DNA from: Mortierella sp. BCC40632
Taxonomy: Eukaryota > Mortierellomycota > Mortierellomycetes > Mortierellales > Mortierellaceae
Assembly: GCA_011634665.1 (NCBI GenBank)
Contig: WAEK01000004.1
Span: forward strand, 90,001 to 154,000
Direction of reading: 5' to 3'
DNA length: 64,000 nt
Shown: piece by piece, positions 38,582 to 51,400 of the stretch
Layout: each line of letters starts with the position of its first letter
Numbering within the stretch: position 1 is the stretch's first letter
Position numbers and translations under genes: made by a program
Notes under the pieces: generated by a model
Database searches by the model: none
Seen by the model: only the letters and a program-made list of their open reading frames with translations
Told to the model about the DNA's origin: nothing

Positions 38582-39666
38582 TGGGCCCGGCTCCTTTCTT
38601 CAATGACATATTATGCTCCCAGGGTATTCGTCATCTGTACTCTTACCATATAGGGCGAGTTCCTGTTGAGAACGACTTTAAAGGTCGAGAACTCGTCCGC
38701 AAGATCAGGATACCGTTTCTGACTCAGAGGATTCGTCACTCCTACCAGGCAGACCTGATCGTATTGCTGTTCCTCTTGATCTACCTTGGGCAACACCCCT
38801 TCAGCTTTCATCTGACGATAGAGACTTTGTCGGACAGCACTGGTAGCACCGTCAGCACCGACCAAGACCTCACCATAGAAAAATGTGCCATCCGAACACC
38901 GGACGGTGATGGGTGGTTGATTTGGTTGTTGTTGTGAATGTTGTTGCGAATGATATTGTTGTGAATGATACTGTTGTGAGTGTTCTACAGACGGATCTGA
39001 ATGGGCCAAGGGTGAGGAGAGGGCAGGGTCTACGGCAGTTGAATTGGAAGAGGTCGAATGTTGATGGAAATTGACCAACCGCTTCCCGAGATGGATACGG
39101 TCCTTGGGAATTTGGGATAAAAGAATGTTGTAGAGGTCTGGTCGCGGGATCGTTTGATCGTAATGCCCGTACCTGGAAAAAAAAAAAAAAAAATGAAAGG
39201 CAGACTTAGTTAAGCTCTGTGTCGCAATGAAAGAGCTTTCTTTTTCTCTGCCACATCAGCCCATGTGGTTATGCCTGAGTTTTCTCAGTGATTCCAAAAA
39301 AGAAAAGGAAAAAAAGAAATGGAAAAAAAGAAAAGGAAAAAAGGAAAAAAGCTTTTACCTCTCTTTGAAATCAAATCGCTTGCCATGACAAAAGACCTTT
39401 CCAATGATAGACCAGTCATCTCGAAGAAAGGTCAATCCTCCAAAGGGCTTTGATAACCGTTGGATGGACTCCAAGAGTCCCAATTGCTCCATCAACGGTA
39501 GCACAAGCGGGCTGAGTGCAATCACACTTCCGATCGGTCGGATCAAGACACTTTGCTCCAGGATGAGGTAGTCGATCCCGGCTCGTTCCAACATGATCGC
39601 AAGAACTAGTCCACCAAGTCCTCCACCGACGATGAGAACTTTGGCACTGTTTGTATGCCGTAGCAT
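36668..39666 (-). CDS. FAD-dependent monooxygenase (PheA/TfdB-like)
   Basis: Class A flavoprotein hydroxylase. Main exons in transcript order are 39666..39359, 39172..38647, 38286..38166, 37891..37733 and 37381..36668. The Rossmann FAD motif is KVLIVGGGLGGLVLAIML near the N-terminus. The DG motif is LVGADGATSAVRQSL and the GD motif ends exon 4 (GRVVLMGDG). A VPWTGKGASESMLDAGILASLLYDL segment follows. The family uses NAD(P)H and O2 to hydroxylate aromatic or polyketide-like substrates; the substrate here is unknown. A His/Gln-rich insertion (HSQQYHSQQ repeats) precedes the DG motif. The tail is long and low-complexity (Tyr/Asp/Glu/Ser). Exon 4 ends in phase 1 but exon 5 starts in phase 0, so at least one short exon is missing between them. 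A 17-nt piece at 37628..37644 would restore frame (614 aa) but has a non-AG acceptor. The leader is GA-rich on +. Confidence 0.85.
38533..38579. repeat. (CT)23 tract in an intron of the monooxygenase gene
   Basis: A pure CT tract in the 360-bp intron between exons 2 and 3. In the sense of this minus-strand gene it is GA, i.e. purine, and lies near the 5' splice site. It is therefore an exception to the pyrimidine-in-sense pattern. Confidence 0.9.
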
Positions 39667-41747
39667 TTTGAGGAGTGGCTTCTGGTCGTGTTGGAAAGCG
39701 GATGGGTTGATTGGTTGGTTGAGTAGCAGAGCTTTGTGGTTGATCTAATGCCCACGGTTGTGGCAAGCTTGTGTATTGTGAAACGTAGGACCAAAGGCCA
39801 ATGGAGCGGGGAGAGGCAGTGGAAAGAGTGGAGAGGGTGGAGGAGATGGAGGTGCGAAAGGACAATAAAGGAAGGGGAAAGCAAAAAAGAAAAGGGCGTA
39901 AAAGAATGTTTGCGAGCGTTGAGGCGACGAGAAAGCGAGTGACAAGGAGCTGGTGTGGGAGCTGACAGAGAGTAAAAGAGGTGAAAAGTGTGTGAGAGCG
40001 AAAGAAAGAAAGAAAGAAAAAGAGCGAGAGAACGAAAGAAAAAGAGCGAGAGAAAAGAAAGAGAGAGAAAGAAAGAGAGAGAGAGAGGAAGAGGAGAGAG
40101 AGAGAGAGAGAGAGAATGTATGTCACAGGAGATATATGAAGCGTTGCGTATGTTGTCTCTTTGGTTCCTGAGGAAGAGAAGGTGAAGGTGAGAGTACAGT
40201 CAAGGGAGGAAAGCAAGCAGGGGGAGGGGGGGAAGAGCCGTGAGCGAGGGTTCGAAATGTACTCTTCTCGTGAGCGAGCTAAGAGACAAGAGTGAAAGAT
40301 GGGTGAGAAGGAGAGAAAGGAGAGAAAGGAGAGAAAGGAAAGAAAGAAAGAGAAAAAAGGAAAATAAAGAAAAGGAAGATGGGTAATGAGGATGTGGAGA
40401 CGACCTGATTAGTGATGCAAAAAAAAAAAAACGATGATTCCGCCAATCGAGCATGCCAGGACACAGGTCTGAGCATAAAAAGCGCCCAACGGTCCGAGGC
40501 ATGCTGCCATTCAGCCAGGGAAACAAATAGAGAGAAGAGCAGGCAAGAAAAGGGCGTACAATTAGGGTCAGGATATGCATGCCACATACCACTCCCTTTC
40601 CTCAGGTCAGAGAGAGATGGTCGGGACTAGTTTGAGCAAGCAATTGCTCGAGATGTTTGTTGCAGCAGACCACGCCATAGGACGAGAAGGGCCGATGGTT
40701 GCAATAACAACAACAACAACAATAACAATAACAACAACAAAAAATTGCTCTCTTCTTCTCTTTCCTTCTCTCTCTGTCTCTCTCACTTTCTCTCTCTTAC
40801 GCGGCTCCTTCTCACTCAGTTCCGCAGGATAATATCGTAGCGTAGTTTCTCTCTTTTTTTTTTCCGCTGCGGCTCGATCGTATTGCTCCTGCTAGCCCGG
40901 CTGGCGTTCAATGCATTGGCGGACGCAGACACATCTTCATTTATCCTCCAACCCATTGCACCATACCATTCCCCTTCTTTTAGCCAGCAGGTCGGCTCTT
41001 GCGTTCATACACTATGTATACCCTGCTCACGACTCTGCCAAGGACATGGAGGACATGCAGCAAGCACATGCAGTGGAAAGAAGAAGGCAGACCCCAACCT
41101 TGAGCTGTATTAGATAAGTTTGTGCGAGGCGTGAACAAGAGGGGAAGAGGAGAATCTCTGTCCACGGTACGAAAGAGCCATGAGCCGAATTATGAGCCAT
41201 GGCGGAAGGGGAATGAGCCACTACAGTAGACAATGAGCGGAAAGAACTGCATTGGTTGCCCTTTGGTTGGGCCGGAGAAGAGGCTGTAGGAAAAAAAAAA
41301 TAATAAAATAAAATAAAAAATATCCAGGCATACAGACAAACAGACAGACAGACATGACCGACCGACCGATCGGCTGGACGTCAAGCAACGATATACAAGG
41401 CCGACCCATAGGAAGAGACTAAACGGCACAAGACCGTGCATGTAATAATAATAACGGACATGATCCTATAGAGACTCTGATCGGTCACATCCCTCCGATG
41501 CTTGGACTGCATAGCCTCATGACTCTGTATGAAATGCAAAGACAGAGCGACAACTACAATAGAAAGGATAGGGGAGATGAAGCAAAAAAGACTGAGCTTG
41601 ATGTGCAAGAGAGCAAAGTGACGAGGGAGAAAAGCGAGAGCCAGAGCCACAGACGCTCCAGCATCTATTCCACCGGGAACTCTTCCACCTACCTCTTGGC
41701 ATCGGTAAAGAGTCCCCATGGTTCTAGACGCCTAATTTTTATTGTTT

Positions 41748-41784
<37 letters not shown>

Positions 41785-43967
41785 GGGCCGATCCCAACAT
41801 TACACCAAACAGCTCATATCATATCTACCAGCGTCCAACAACATTGAGTCTACCTCTTTCCCTTTCATGCAAAACGCACGGTGTCAATTTTTTTTCTTTT
41901 TTTCTTTTTCGGTATCCTCTGTTGATGGCATTCGTGTATCTTCTCTCGGTATTTCCGTCTTGTGTCTCCACATTTACGTTTTGGCTTTCTCCCAAATGCA
42001 GAAATTATCTATTCATCGCTCTTTTGGACGCTGGATGGCATAAACAACACGGACTCAAAGGCGGCACCTACTGGTCGACCTGCTTGGTTCGATCGCAGGC
42101 AGCTCGGGCCCTCCATTCCCTCCAACCTGAGCCATAAGAAAGTCGTTTATCGTGCGCATGTACCCGATCCCAGGTCCAGGCGTATCGAAAAAAAAAGAGA
42201 TCATCCTCAGAGCTTGGTCGGATGGAGAGCAAACAAGGAGAAAAAAAAAAAGAAAAAGTCAAAACGTTACAAGAAAGGCAAAAGTCATTTCCGGCCAAGC
42301 CCCCCGGATGCAATTTCTCTCTCCACCCCATTGTGCCACTAAACAGCGTCCATCGCCAAATGGTCTCCCCAGTGTTTAGTATTCTCCGGCTATTCTCGGC
42401 TTTCACCAACCGAGAGACCAGGATAAACTCATGACCAGCATGGACGATGCAAGGAGTGACCTCCCAAGCATTTTCCAGGGTAAAGTACGCCAATTGTTAG
42501 AGCCATTCCGCAATATCAACCTGACTAACCCCTTACATATATTTCACAGCCCAGAATCGTGGCGAAAAGCTTTACACGCGCTCTTTTTTTTCAGGGTATT
42601 CATCACGTACTACTTGTAGAAACACTGGACTAAAGGTACTCCAAAGTACCTTTGGACGTCTTTTTTTGCTCAGAGTTCGAGACCTCCACTCTCTAGGCTT
42701 TGGGTGGTCGCTCAACGTTCTCGACAGAGTAAATTAGTGGACCATCGAAAGCATCTGGACTCCAAGAGGCAACTACAGACCAGTGATGGCGCGTCGAACA
42801 GATAGGGGAAGTATGGACCCACTCTGTGACAAAAGAATCAGTAGGTTCTTTAATTGCTCCAGTTCTCTTGGAGAAGCTATATGGCAACGTCAGTGGTAAC
42901 GATAGCCCTCTCTCTAAAGTTTAAACCCCCTAGAATACCACCCTCTAACGACCCGACTGTTTATCATTGGATGGACAATGAAGAGTTTACATCGTTGCGC
43001 GCCTACTCTCCTTTTCCTTTAGATACTACTTGAGACTCGTCAGCTACAGCAAGAGGAGGGGAGAGAGAGAGAGACGACAGCACGATTGGCTCAAGTGTCA
43101 ATAATACGCAGCAGATTCATACATGGAGATATTCTGACAGATACATCCCCCTCTGCGTTACACATTAAGATGCACTGCTAGTGCGCCCCAAGATCAGGTA
43201 TATTCTCCTAGTGAGACGATAGTGGCCCCCTCTCCCCGTCTTTCCATGAACCATTCTTTTGAGCACGGGAGCCTTTCTATCTTCTATGGCGCCCGTAGAA
43301 ATAATAGAAGGATCAAAGTTCAGCCACGGGTCCTTAATCTTTGGTTGAGAGCTGTGGTTCAAAGACATGCATACCAGGGGTTTCGGTTGTCATAAAGTCT
43401 AAGGAGGAGGAGAAGGAAGATGGCTCCACCTTTTCCTTTACCATTGAGCTGCGAGTGACTCACTCGTCTTTTTTTTTTTTTTTTTTTTTTACTCTGTTCT
43501 TTCTTAAAAGCTCAACTGGCTCTTCATTCTTTCTTCTTAGAAGTAGTTCTAGATAGCTCAATAGTAAGTAGAGCTTTCGTTCGCGTTAGCAATTTTTTTT
43601 TTTATCTGCTCTATTCTCCATTGACTCCCTCTCTCTCTCTATTTTTTTTTTCCTACGCAATAATACTGCAGTCTTCTGTCCCAGATAGTTATCTGAAGCA
43701 GTCAATGAAAGCAAAGAGGGACTTTTTGATCTCTCTTCGATATCCCTTTGAAGCGCGACAGAGCTCGACTAACGGGGTTTGACTCTTGGTCCCACACGAT
43801 TTTTTTTTTTTTTTTCCTATCTGCATACGACACATTTTGTTTCTCCAAACGCCTTCTGTGGCTCGGGAGTTGAATAAGTCAACAAAACAACAAAATAAAC
43901 TACCCTGGCTGAATCAGCTGAGCCTTTACCCTTCTTCCATCTCGTCCTTTTTTTTTATATATTCACC
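39667..43967. promoter_or_regulatory. Divergent intergenic region between monooxygenase and PBDC1 genes
   Basis: A 4.3-kb gap without a supported gene. From 39790 to 40380 the + strand is GA-rich, the sense-CT leader of the monooxygenase. A run of CAA/TAA triplets lies near 40703-40742, a T32 run at 41750-41781, and a nested palindrome at 42632-42655. The 42.0-43.5 kb part is unique, moderately AT-rich sequence with only short open frames. Confidence 0.5.
42632..42655. repeat. Nested inverted repeat, possible hairpin
   Basis: AAAGGTACT at 42632-42640 and AGTACCTTT at 42645-42653 are perfect 9-bp arms around CCAA. Overlapping this, CCAAAG-TAC-CTTTGG (42641-42655) is a second inverted repeat with 6-bp arms. 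Either could fold in RNA or serve as a symmetric protein site; no neighbouring gene explains it. Confidence 0.6.
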
Positions 43968-45047
43968 ATGTCTCTTCCATCGGCCGACGAACTTGAGCAG
44001 CTTCAGGAAATTGGTAAAAAAAAAAAAGAAAAAGAAAAAGAAAAAAGAAAAGAAAAGAAAAAACCATCCATCCCAAGCAGGAAACCTTGGCAGAAAGAGA
44101 TTCTCAGCCTGTTCCATTCAAAGACTCGTCATGGGAACAAGGAAGAAGATCAGCCCTTCTCACAACAGAACACAGGCGAAATGGAAAGAAAAAAAAGGCC
44201 CCTTCTAATCAGCAATGAATGTCTATTCCTTGACTGCATACACCTAAATAGAGATGCAATGGGCGGTCAAGGCCATGCACCATGCTGAGACCTATTTCTC
44301 GCTCTTGGAGGCCATTGATGGCTCGAAGCTCAAGCTTACAAAGTAATTTTTTTGTTTTGTCACAAACGCTGGCAAAAGTGGATGCGAGACGATAGAACAT
44401 GATGAATTTGAGACAACAGAAAAGAAGGGGAAAAAAAATCGCCGGAAAGAAACACGAAGGACGTGATAATAGCATGGAGTACGAGACAAGACCGATAAAA
44501 AACAGAAAGAAAGAAAGAAAAAAGACTGGAAAAAAGGAAGACCAGATCCATCTGGAGAGTCTACTTCAACGTCTTCTCACCAACTTCTGCTTCTTTGTAT
44601 TTCCCCCCTCTCCCCCTTAGGATCGATGACGAGATCTATGTCGATTTCATGTCCACATTCGGGCCAAACCCCCCCAGGATCGACATTTTGGATCAGGAAA
44701 AGGACTTCAACAGCCCCGAGATGAAGGAGAAGTGGCGCAACTTTATCAAGCGTTATGATAACGGTCGTGTCACGGATTACAACTTTGGATCTCTTCTCCG
44801 AATTGATGCCAGCAAGGGCTACACGGAGGAGAACTCTATGTTTGGTATGCGGCAAGACAGCGATCACCTCTCTATCTATCTTGGATTCATTCTAGTCGAT
44901 CATTGTTACTAAGCTGACTTCTATCCCCTTTTTTTTTTTTTTTTTTTCTTCTTCTGCATTATAGTCACCCGCATGCAGTTCTTGACCATCGAGATTGCCC
45001 GCAACAAGGCTGGTCTCAACTCTGTTCATTACAAGCCAAAAAACTAG
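43968..45047 (+). CDS. PBDC1: PBDC1 family protein (yeast YPL225W homologue)
   Basis: Four exons (43968..44013, 44252..44342, 44621..44844, 44965..45047) join in frame to 147 aa, the usual family length. Recognised segments include MHHAETYFSLLEAI, LKLTKIDDEIYVDFM, YDNGRVTDYNFGSLLRID, a short acidic linker, and TRMQFLTIEIARNKAG near the end. The YPL225W product in yeast has been described as a small ribosome-associated chaperone for newly made elongation factor eEF1A (Chp1); I take that role from the literature. Nothing in the sequence suggests loss of function. The first exon is only 46 bp (MSLPSADELEQLQEIG). The leader before 43968 is T/CT-rich. Intron 1 has an A-rich stretch and the last intron a T run just before the acceptor. 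Confidence 0.94.
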
Positions 45048-45873
45048 ACATGTAATAGGAACGAAATAAGAAGAAGAAAAATAATGTTACAACACTACAT
45101 TTTCTTTGCATTTGTCTGTTTGTTTGTCTGTCTGTCTGGGGGGTTCTTTCTTTTCTTTTCTTTTCTTTTCTTTTCTTTTTTTATTCTATCGTGAAGTCTA
45201 TCGTCCCTTATTTTTTGCAAATACACCTCTCTGAGCCTTCCCTCCTCTTTTTAAGGGAGCTGGACTGGTTCAAGTCTAACATTCCATTTTATAGCGCGAA
45301 AGGACAGTCAGGGTGTGGGATATCCCGAGATAGTGTCTTCAGGGATTGAAAATAGCTGGAGTTTCTAGTCAATTTGCCAACAGCAACAACAACAACAAAA
45401 AAAAAAACTACGGCAGTAACGACCTCAACAGTAACAACAACAGCATATATGATTTCAAAAGAAAAAGAAAAAGAAAAAAAAGCAAACAAGCAAGCAGTGC
45501 AAACAAGCAAACAAACAAACAAAACTTCGGTCTGCAAGATCAAGATCGCTGCGAGGACACAATATTAACCCTAGAAGAGGATAGGTCGGATCAATTTGCA
45601 GAAGGACCTCCCTGTTTCCCCCCCTCTCCTTTTCATACTGGAAAAAGAGAGAGGAGAGTTTGACATGGCTAGTGACTTCATCTCTAAAGGATCGCAGGAT
45701 GCTCTTCCAACCCGCAAAAGAGAGCCATCATCAGAGTGTGGGTGGTGTTACAAAGCTAGTCTCCTCCACCCTCCACCCCTCTTCATTGACTTGATTTTTT
45801 ATTTACCTCCACACAAGACCAAGCCATGCCCTGTGTGTACACAGGACAGTGCTGAGCATCATTTATCATCCGG

Positions 45874-45904
<31 letters not shown>

Positions 45905-46944
45905 CTCTCGCGGGTCTGCAGGTCTAGGCAAATGATATGCTCCTCCAATTCCTCCCAATGGGCACTCATGGACAAGAAAAAGAGGCATGACTATTTTCTA
46001 TCCACAAAAAAAAAAAAAAAAAAAAAAAAAAAAGGAGCCTCAGGGTCGCCCTGTTGGAGATGAGAGAGGAGCACTACGGATTTGGGTCAAATGATGCATA
46101 AATCAGGCAAAAAAGAAAAGAAAAAAAGAAAAAAGGAGGCAATGCCGCTTTGTGGGCTTTCTATCTCTCTTCCTCTCAGTCAAGCAATCGAAGTAAGAGA
46201 AAGAAGGTGGAGGGACCAGGAGGGATTGAAGGGGAGGAGAGGAGGAGAGAAGGGGTGTGTGGGTGTGGGGGGGGGACCTTCCCACGTGTTGGTTCCTTCC
46301 CCTACAAGGAACCGGACTCTATAAAGTGAGTCACATAGTCCCCCTGAAAGAGAGCGGAGCCATAACACTTTTTTTTTTTTTTTTTTTCCTCTTACTCTCC
46401 GCACGTTCGGAGAGGCAAGGATGACTAAAATATTTCTACATCGGGGCAGCGGATCGACTTCAATTTTTTTAACCGAGGGGTAGGGGGGAGGGAGGGAGGA
46501 AGGAGATTTCTCCACTTCATTTTCCTCTCCTTTCAGAACCTTTGACCCCCACAAAAAAATGACATCGAAGCAAGTTTGGGTTGATTAAATAGATTGAATG
46601 ATTATTTTTTTTTGTAGTGTTTTTAGTTCTATATTTGTACAAGGTGGATGGGTCTCTGTCATGTTGAATGACAACAAAGTGGTATGCTACTATGTTCAAG
46701 ATAAAAAAAAAAAAAAAGTAGAAAAAGTAATAAAGTAGAAAAAAAAAATGCTACAGACAAGGTTCTAACATGAAAAAAAAAAATATAGTAAAGAGTGGGT
46801 ATTCGAAACTGTTGAAGTTTCTAAGCGTGGAAAAAAAGAGGATTCTCTAACATGCAACAAAAAAGCAGAAAAAAATAATAAAATAATCAAAGAGAAAAAT
46901 AAAAGATGCGGACGAAATACAAAGAATGAGCAGATCAAAACTCC
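45048..46944. other. Convergent intergenic region between PBDC1 and amino-acid transporter genes
   Basis: This is the 3' side of both genes. A (TTTTC)n run lies near 45147-45180, CAA triplets near 45384-45460, a T run at about 45879-45904 and an A run at about 46006-46033. The stretch is AT-rich toward 46.6-46.9 kb. No gene is supported. Confidence 0.6.
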
Positions 46945-48450
46945 TTATTTGTGCTTCAACTCGCCACGGTAGGCCTTGGCAAGCTCCTTGACAGCATCGA
47001 CCGTACCGATGGCAGAACCAGCGGTACCGACAACGATGATAAAGATAATCAACATCAACTCGAGCTTTCCAACTCGCTTGATGCCATAGAGCTTGAGGAA
47101 GAAGACAACTGGGAAGACAAACGTCAACATGGCATCAGACAAGGCTCCGAGGAGTGCCATCATCTGACCGAAATAAGGGAAGAACAAAGCAATGGTGGCA
47201 ACCAAGATCATGGAAAGCGTGCGAATGATGGCTCGGTAACCCCACTCCAACTTCTTGGAGAATCCACGTTGCTCGAGCTTGAGGGCAGCCTCGACCTGAA
47301 GGTTGAAGGTGGTCATGAAGAGAGGAATCGCAAGCAAGACGTGGATAGTAATGATAATGGTCGAGACGGTTCTGATAGCGCCTGGGGGCAAGTTCAAGTA
47401 GATGGGCGATTGAACAATGTCACCATAGACGGCATAGCCTGAGATCGAGCACATAAAGTACAAGATAGTGACCGTAATCATTCCCCAAAAGACAATCTTG
47501 TTCCAAGAGCGCTTATGCTTCATCGACTCTTCGACGTGAGGGAAAATGACATTGCCACCATAGGAGAAGGCAAACGTGGCAAGGGCGAGAGGGAGGTTGC
47601 GAGGGACGACGTTGTGGTGGATAATGGGGCCAACATCGCCATTGGGCTTCAGGACTTCGTCGCCAAGATCCTTCGAGTTGATGATGGCGGCAATCATGAC
47701 GATGACAACAACAATGGCGGTCGAGAGTGCTCCAAAGATACTCAAAAAGGCGACTTCACGCATGGTCTTTGTCAGGATAATAGGAACTACCATGATTGAA
47801 GCAGCAATCATGATCCATTGCTTCAAAGTGATGCCTGAGCCAACAGAAGAGGCCAAATCATGGATGTTGGTACCGGTCAGAATCAAGTAGAGGACAGGAC
47901 CTCCCAGGGCAATCGAGTTGTAGAAGAAGGTAACAACGATCCGTCCGGGCAATCCAAAAGCCGCTGCAGCTACATCGGGATATTCCCTCAGGCGGTTGCG
48001 ACTGGTGTAGGAGAAGAGAAAGAAAAAAAAAAGTGGTCGGAATACAAACAGAGAGAGATGTGAATATGTTTAGCCGGGTATCCTTCTTCAATGACTCTTA
48101 CAAGAAAATTATCGGCGACTGGAATAGGAGGAAGGGGACTCAGGAGAAAGCAAATGGAGGCGAACGACTTACCCATCATAATACAAGCACTGGATCAGCT
48201 TTTGGTTCGAGTAGATGGCCATACCGCAAGCGAGTGCGAGAATGATCAATGCGACCCAACCAGCATCACGGAGAGCAGCTGGCAAACCGAGTGTACCAGC
48301 ACCTGCCAAGACAGAGACGACGTTGACATAGGTCTGAAAGTTGGTGGCCCGTCCAGCAGGAGCGTTGGCATAGATATCGCCTTCAATCGATCCACTCGAG
48401 GCGACGCTTTCAACGTCGACCTCGTAGGATTTTTCAGTATGTTTTGTCAT
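46945..48450 (-). CDS. Vacuolar-type amino-acid transporter (AAAP family)
   Basis: Two exons in transcript order (48450..48173, 48001..46945) join in frame to 444 aa. The N-terminal ~35 residues are hydrophilic (MTKHTEKSYEVDVESVASSG), then NFQTYVNVVSVLAGAGTLGLPAALRDAGW is the signature first segment of the AAAP/SLC32-36-38 family. About eleven hydrophobic spans can be counted, including MIAASIMVVPIILT, LALATFAFSYGGNVIFPH and VGTAGSAIGTVDAVKELAK near the end. The protein belongs with fungal AVT-type secondary transporters that move neutral amino acids across the vacuolar membrane in exchange for, or with, protons. Whether it imports to or exports from the vacuole cannot be told from sequence. 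The start is the only Met before the conserved core. The upstream DNA is GA-rich on +. Confidence 0.92.
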
Positions 48451-51400
48451 GTGTGAGATGGTCTAGGAGGCTGTGCTAGAGTTGATTGATGGTGAAAGTG
48501 GGAGGTGAAGAAAAAGAGGGTGGTACTTCGATGCTGATGACAAAGGGGTAGCTGTTTGCTCTGAGAAGGATGGAGTGGTGAAGTAATGTGAAGAAGAGGT
48601 GTCGTCCAGTTGAAAGAAAGGGAAGGGGTGGACGATCGAGCAAAGAGAGCAAGCAAAGAAGGAAAAGAGAGAGAGAGAGAAAGGGAGAACTAAAGCGAAT
48701 GAGGGGGGAGGAGTGGCGATCGACTTGCTTTTATAATAGGCTCGAGCATTCCCTGAGAGTGGGGTGAAGACAGGGACCGAGATAAGCGGTTCCAGAAAGC
48801 CATCAAGGGGTTGCGTGGAAGCGGCCGATGCGCCTGGCTCCGCCTCGCTGGCCCTGTCGTGGAAAAGGAGGGAGAGGAGAACGGTGTACACGCCCGCACA
48901 CAGACCGGGTTGTCGTCTCAGCACGCCATTCGTGGGATGTCGCACAAGAGGCCTCGAGCTCTTTGGTCCGCAGGATAACGATGCTTCATCCGCAACAGCC
49001 ATTGGCCTTGCATCCCGGAGTTCTTCACAAAAGGAGTAATTATGCCTGTGCAGAAGGTGTCAAGTGTAACCCAGGTTCGTGCCAGCTGAGGATACCTCTC
49101 CCTTTCTTGTGCTGCCCACTGCTCAATGCAACCTTTGCTTATTATTTTCTGTCTGCATCCAAGTTTTTGTCGGTCCACCAAAAAAGAAGTATTGAGGTGG
49201 TCAGGGTTGGCCGAATCGCCTGCCATAGCAGTCCTCCGCACTGCTACTCCAGCCAATCCCATTGCCCCTTCATCTGATAACGCCATTTTAACCACTTCTC
49301 TTGCAAGCGCAGAAACCTCGCTGAGTGTCAAAAAATAATAGCAGCGGCAGTCTAAGGAGCAACTTGCTGCAATGACCACGGACTCGTGTATTGGAAACCA
49401 GCAGCGAAAAGGCTCAACGGAAAGTGAAGGACCATGGGAAGGAGGGAGACAAAAACACAAGAGCTCATCCGTACTCAAAATTACCTCTTTTTTTTTTTTC
49501 TTCCCTCCCTTACTCCCACCCCACTTCCTCTGTGTCCTTCGTTTGGACGACAAGAAGGTGTTTAGATGATTGGGGGATTATGTCGATAAGGCGGGCCCTT
49601 TGGGTATTTACCGACTCAGCCAACAGATGCAGGGCGTTCGTCCATCCTCCGAACTGGGATAGAAGACGCAAAGGAGCCTAGGCCCATACGACTGGTCCCC
49701 GCTAAACCCTGCATCGCTTGATCGATCTAAGGTTGCTTGGTACCGAAGGGAGAGACAGCCGCGGTAGTTCTCGAAACGTTCTCGCCTTCTATCTAAAACG
49801 CTCACCAGTTGCTTTTCCAAAAGTCTCAAGAGCGCGTGAGGACCTGTCTTAGCATGCCCGGCTTTCTTTCCCAGCCCTTTTTTACGCTTTTACTCAGGTC
49901 AGACTATAAACGAGCCTCCAGAAGCATATATTCATATGGGAAAGAAAAAAAAGAGGCAGTATGGCGTCAACTTCCTCCATAATGGAGTCAGTCAAGCCTA
50001 CTCGGCACCACCTCTTTCGTCCTTTTATTCCACTATCACGTTCTCAACTGTCTCACGCTTTCTAGGTTTTCTCTGTTAATGATTTCCTTCGCGTTTCCTA
50101 GGCCCAAACCTTCTCTAGGCTCATTTACAATCTTTTTTCTTTTGTTTATTTTTTTTCGCACGCTGTGTCATTGTACTTTCTACCCTATGCAGGCCTTAAA
50201 TCTTCAGCCCCTTCCTCGTGTCATGAACTATGAAAAGTATGACTGCTTTGCCTACTCCCTTGTTAACTCGACTCTTTTGTTGTTGTTGTTGTTGTTGTTG
50301 TGTTGTCGTCCAAGATCACTATCGTTCATGGATCTTGACATAAGACGCACAAGCCAATTCCTTCTTTGTTGGCTCCCTTCCTTTCCCTGATCACACTCTG
50401 CTCATTTGTTTGTATGGTGCTGTTAAGATGGCTTGTGCTTTTTTTTTCCTGATGAGAAAGCGGTAACACAAAGCCCCATCGATAAAAAAAAAAAAAAAAA
50501 AAAAAAATCTCCACAGTAAACCTGATGGTTGGATTGGTATGACAGAAAAGAAGATTGGGCGATACAAGGAAGCATTGGTCCTTCAGATGAGATCAGTTGA
50601 GTTATCTCGATCCTTCAGTGGTGAGGTTTCTATAACAAGTAGATGTCGACATGAAGGAGGTTAAACGCTCCGACAAGTTTAAAAAAAGAGCTTTGCCCAG
50701 CAAGAGAGAGAGAGAGAGAGTGGTCACCAGTAAACCATGGAGTTGTTATTTCCAACCCAGGAATAAGGTCGGGAAAGGAAATAGTGCCTCCAAGGAGTTA
50801 CAATTTAGAGAGCTGACAAGTGTTGGCGGCAAACAGGCTTGCTCTTTGGATGTGGCTGTGGTCCTTTGGGTTTTTGACAAAGACAAAGACAAAAAAAAAA
50901 AAAAGGAGAGAGATCGTGAGAGAGATCGAGAGGAAAGAGGAAGAGCCAATTAACAGTGGAGAAGATTTCATACCGAGCTTTCATCCGGAACCGAACGTCC
51001 TGAATGGAATTTGTATAACCCGTTGTATGTTCTCGGGGGTTGACTTTGTCATGAGAGGAACGAGAGCAGAGTACTAGCGGGTTTTGTGATGTGGAGGGGG
51101 AGGAGAAGGAGAAGGAGGAAGGGTTTCTGATCATTCTTGATGCCTGGAGCGATAAGAGGATGCTTGAGTCTGAGATAACAAATCTTTTTGAGCAGACAAG
51201 TTGCAGCAGTACGTACTAAAGGGAGGAGAGAGGGCTTCATATCTCTTCTCAAGTCCTTATCATGACAGACTGGCCCGATATTATCTTCGGAGATTTAAGA
51301 AAGAAAGAAAGAAAAAAAAACGTGACACCCATATGAAAGAGCGGCTTGGTCGAAGGGGAGAAAGAAAGAAAAAAATAGAAAGAAACAGCTCCTTCTAAGA

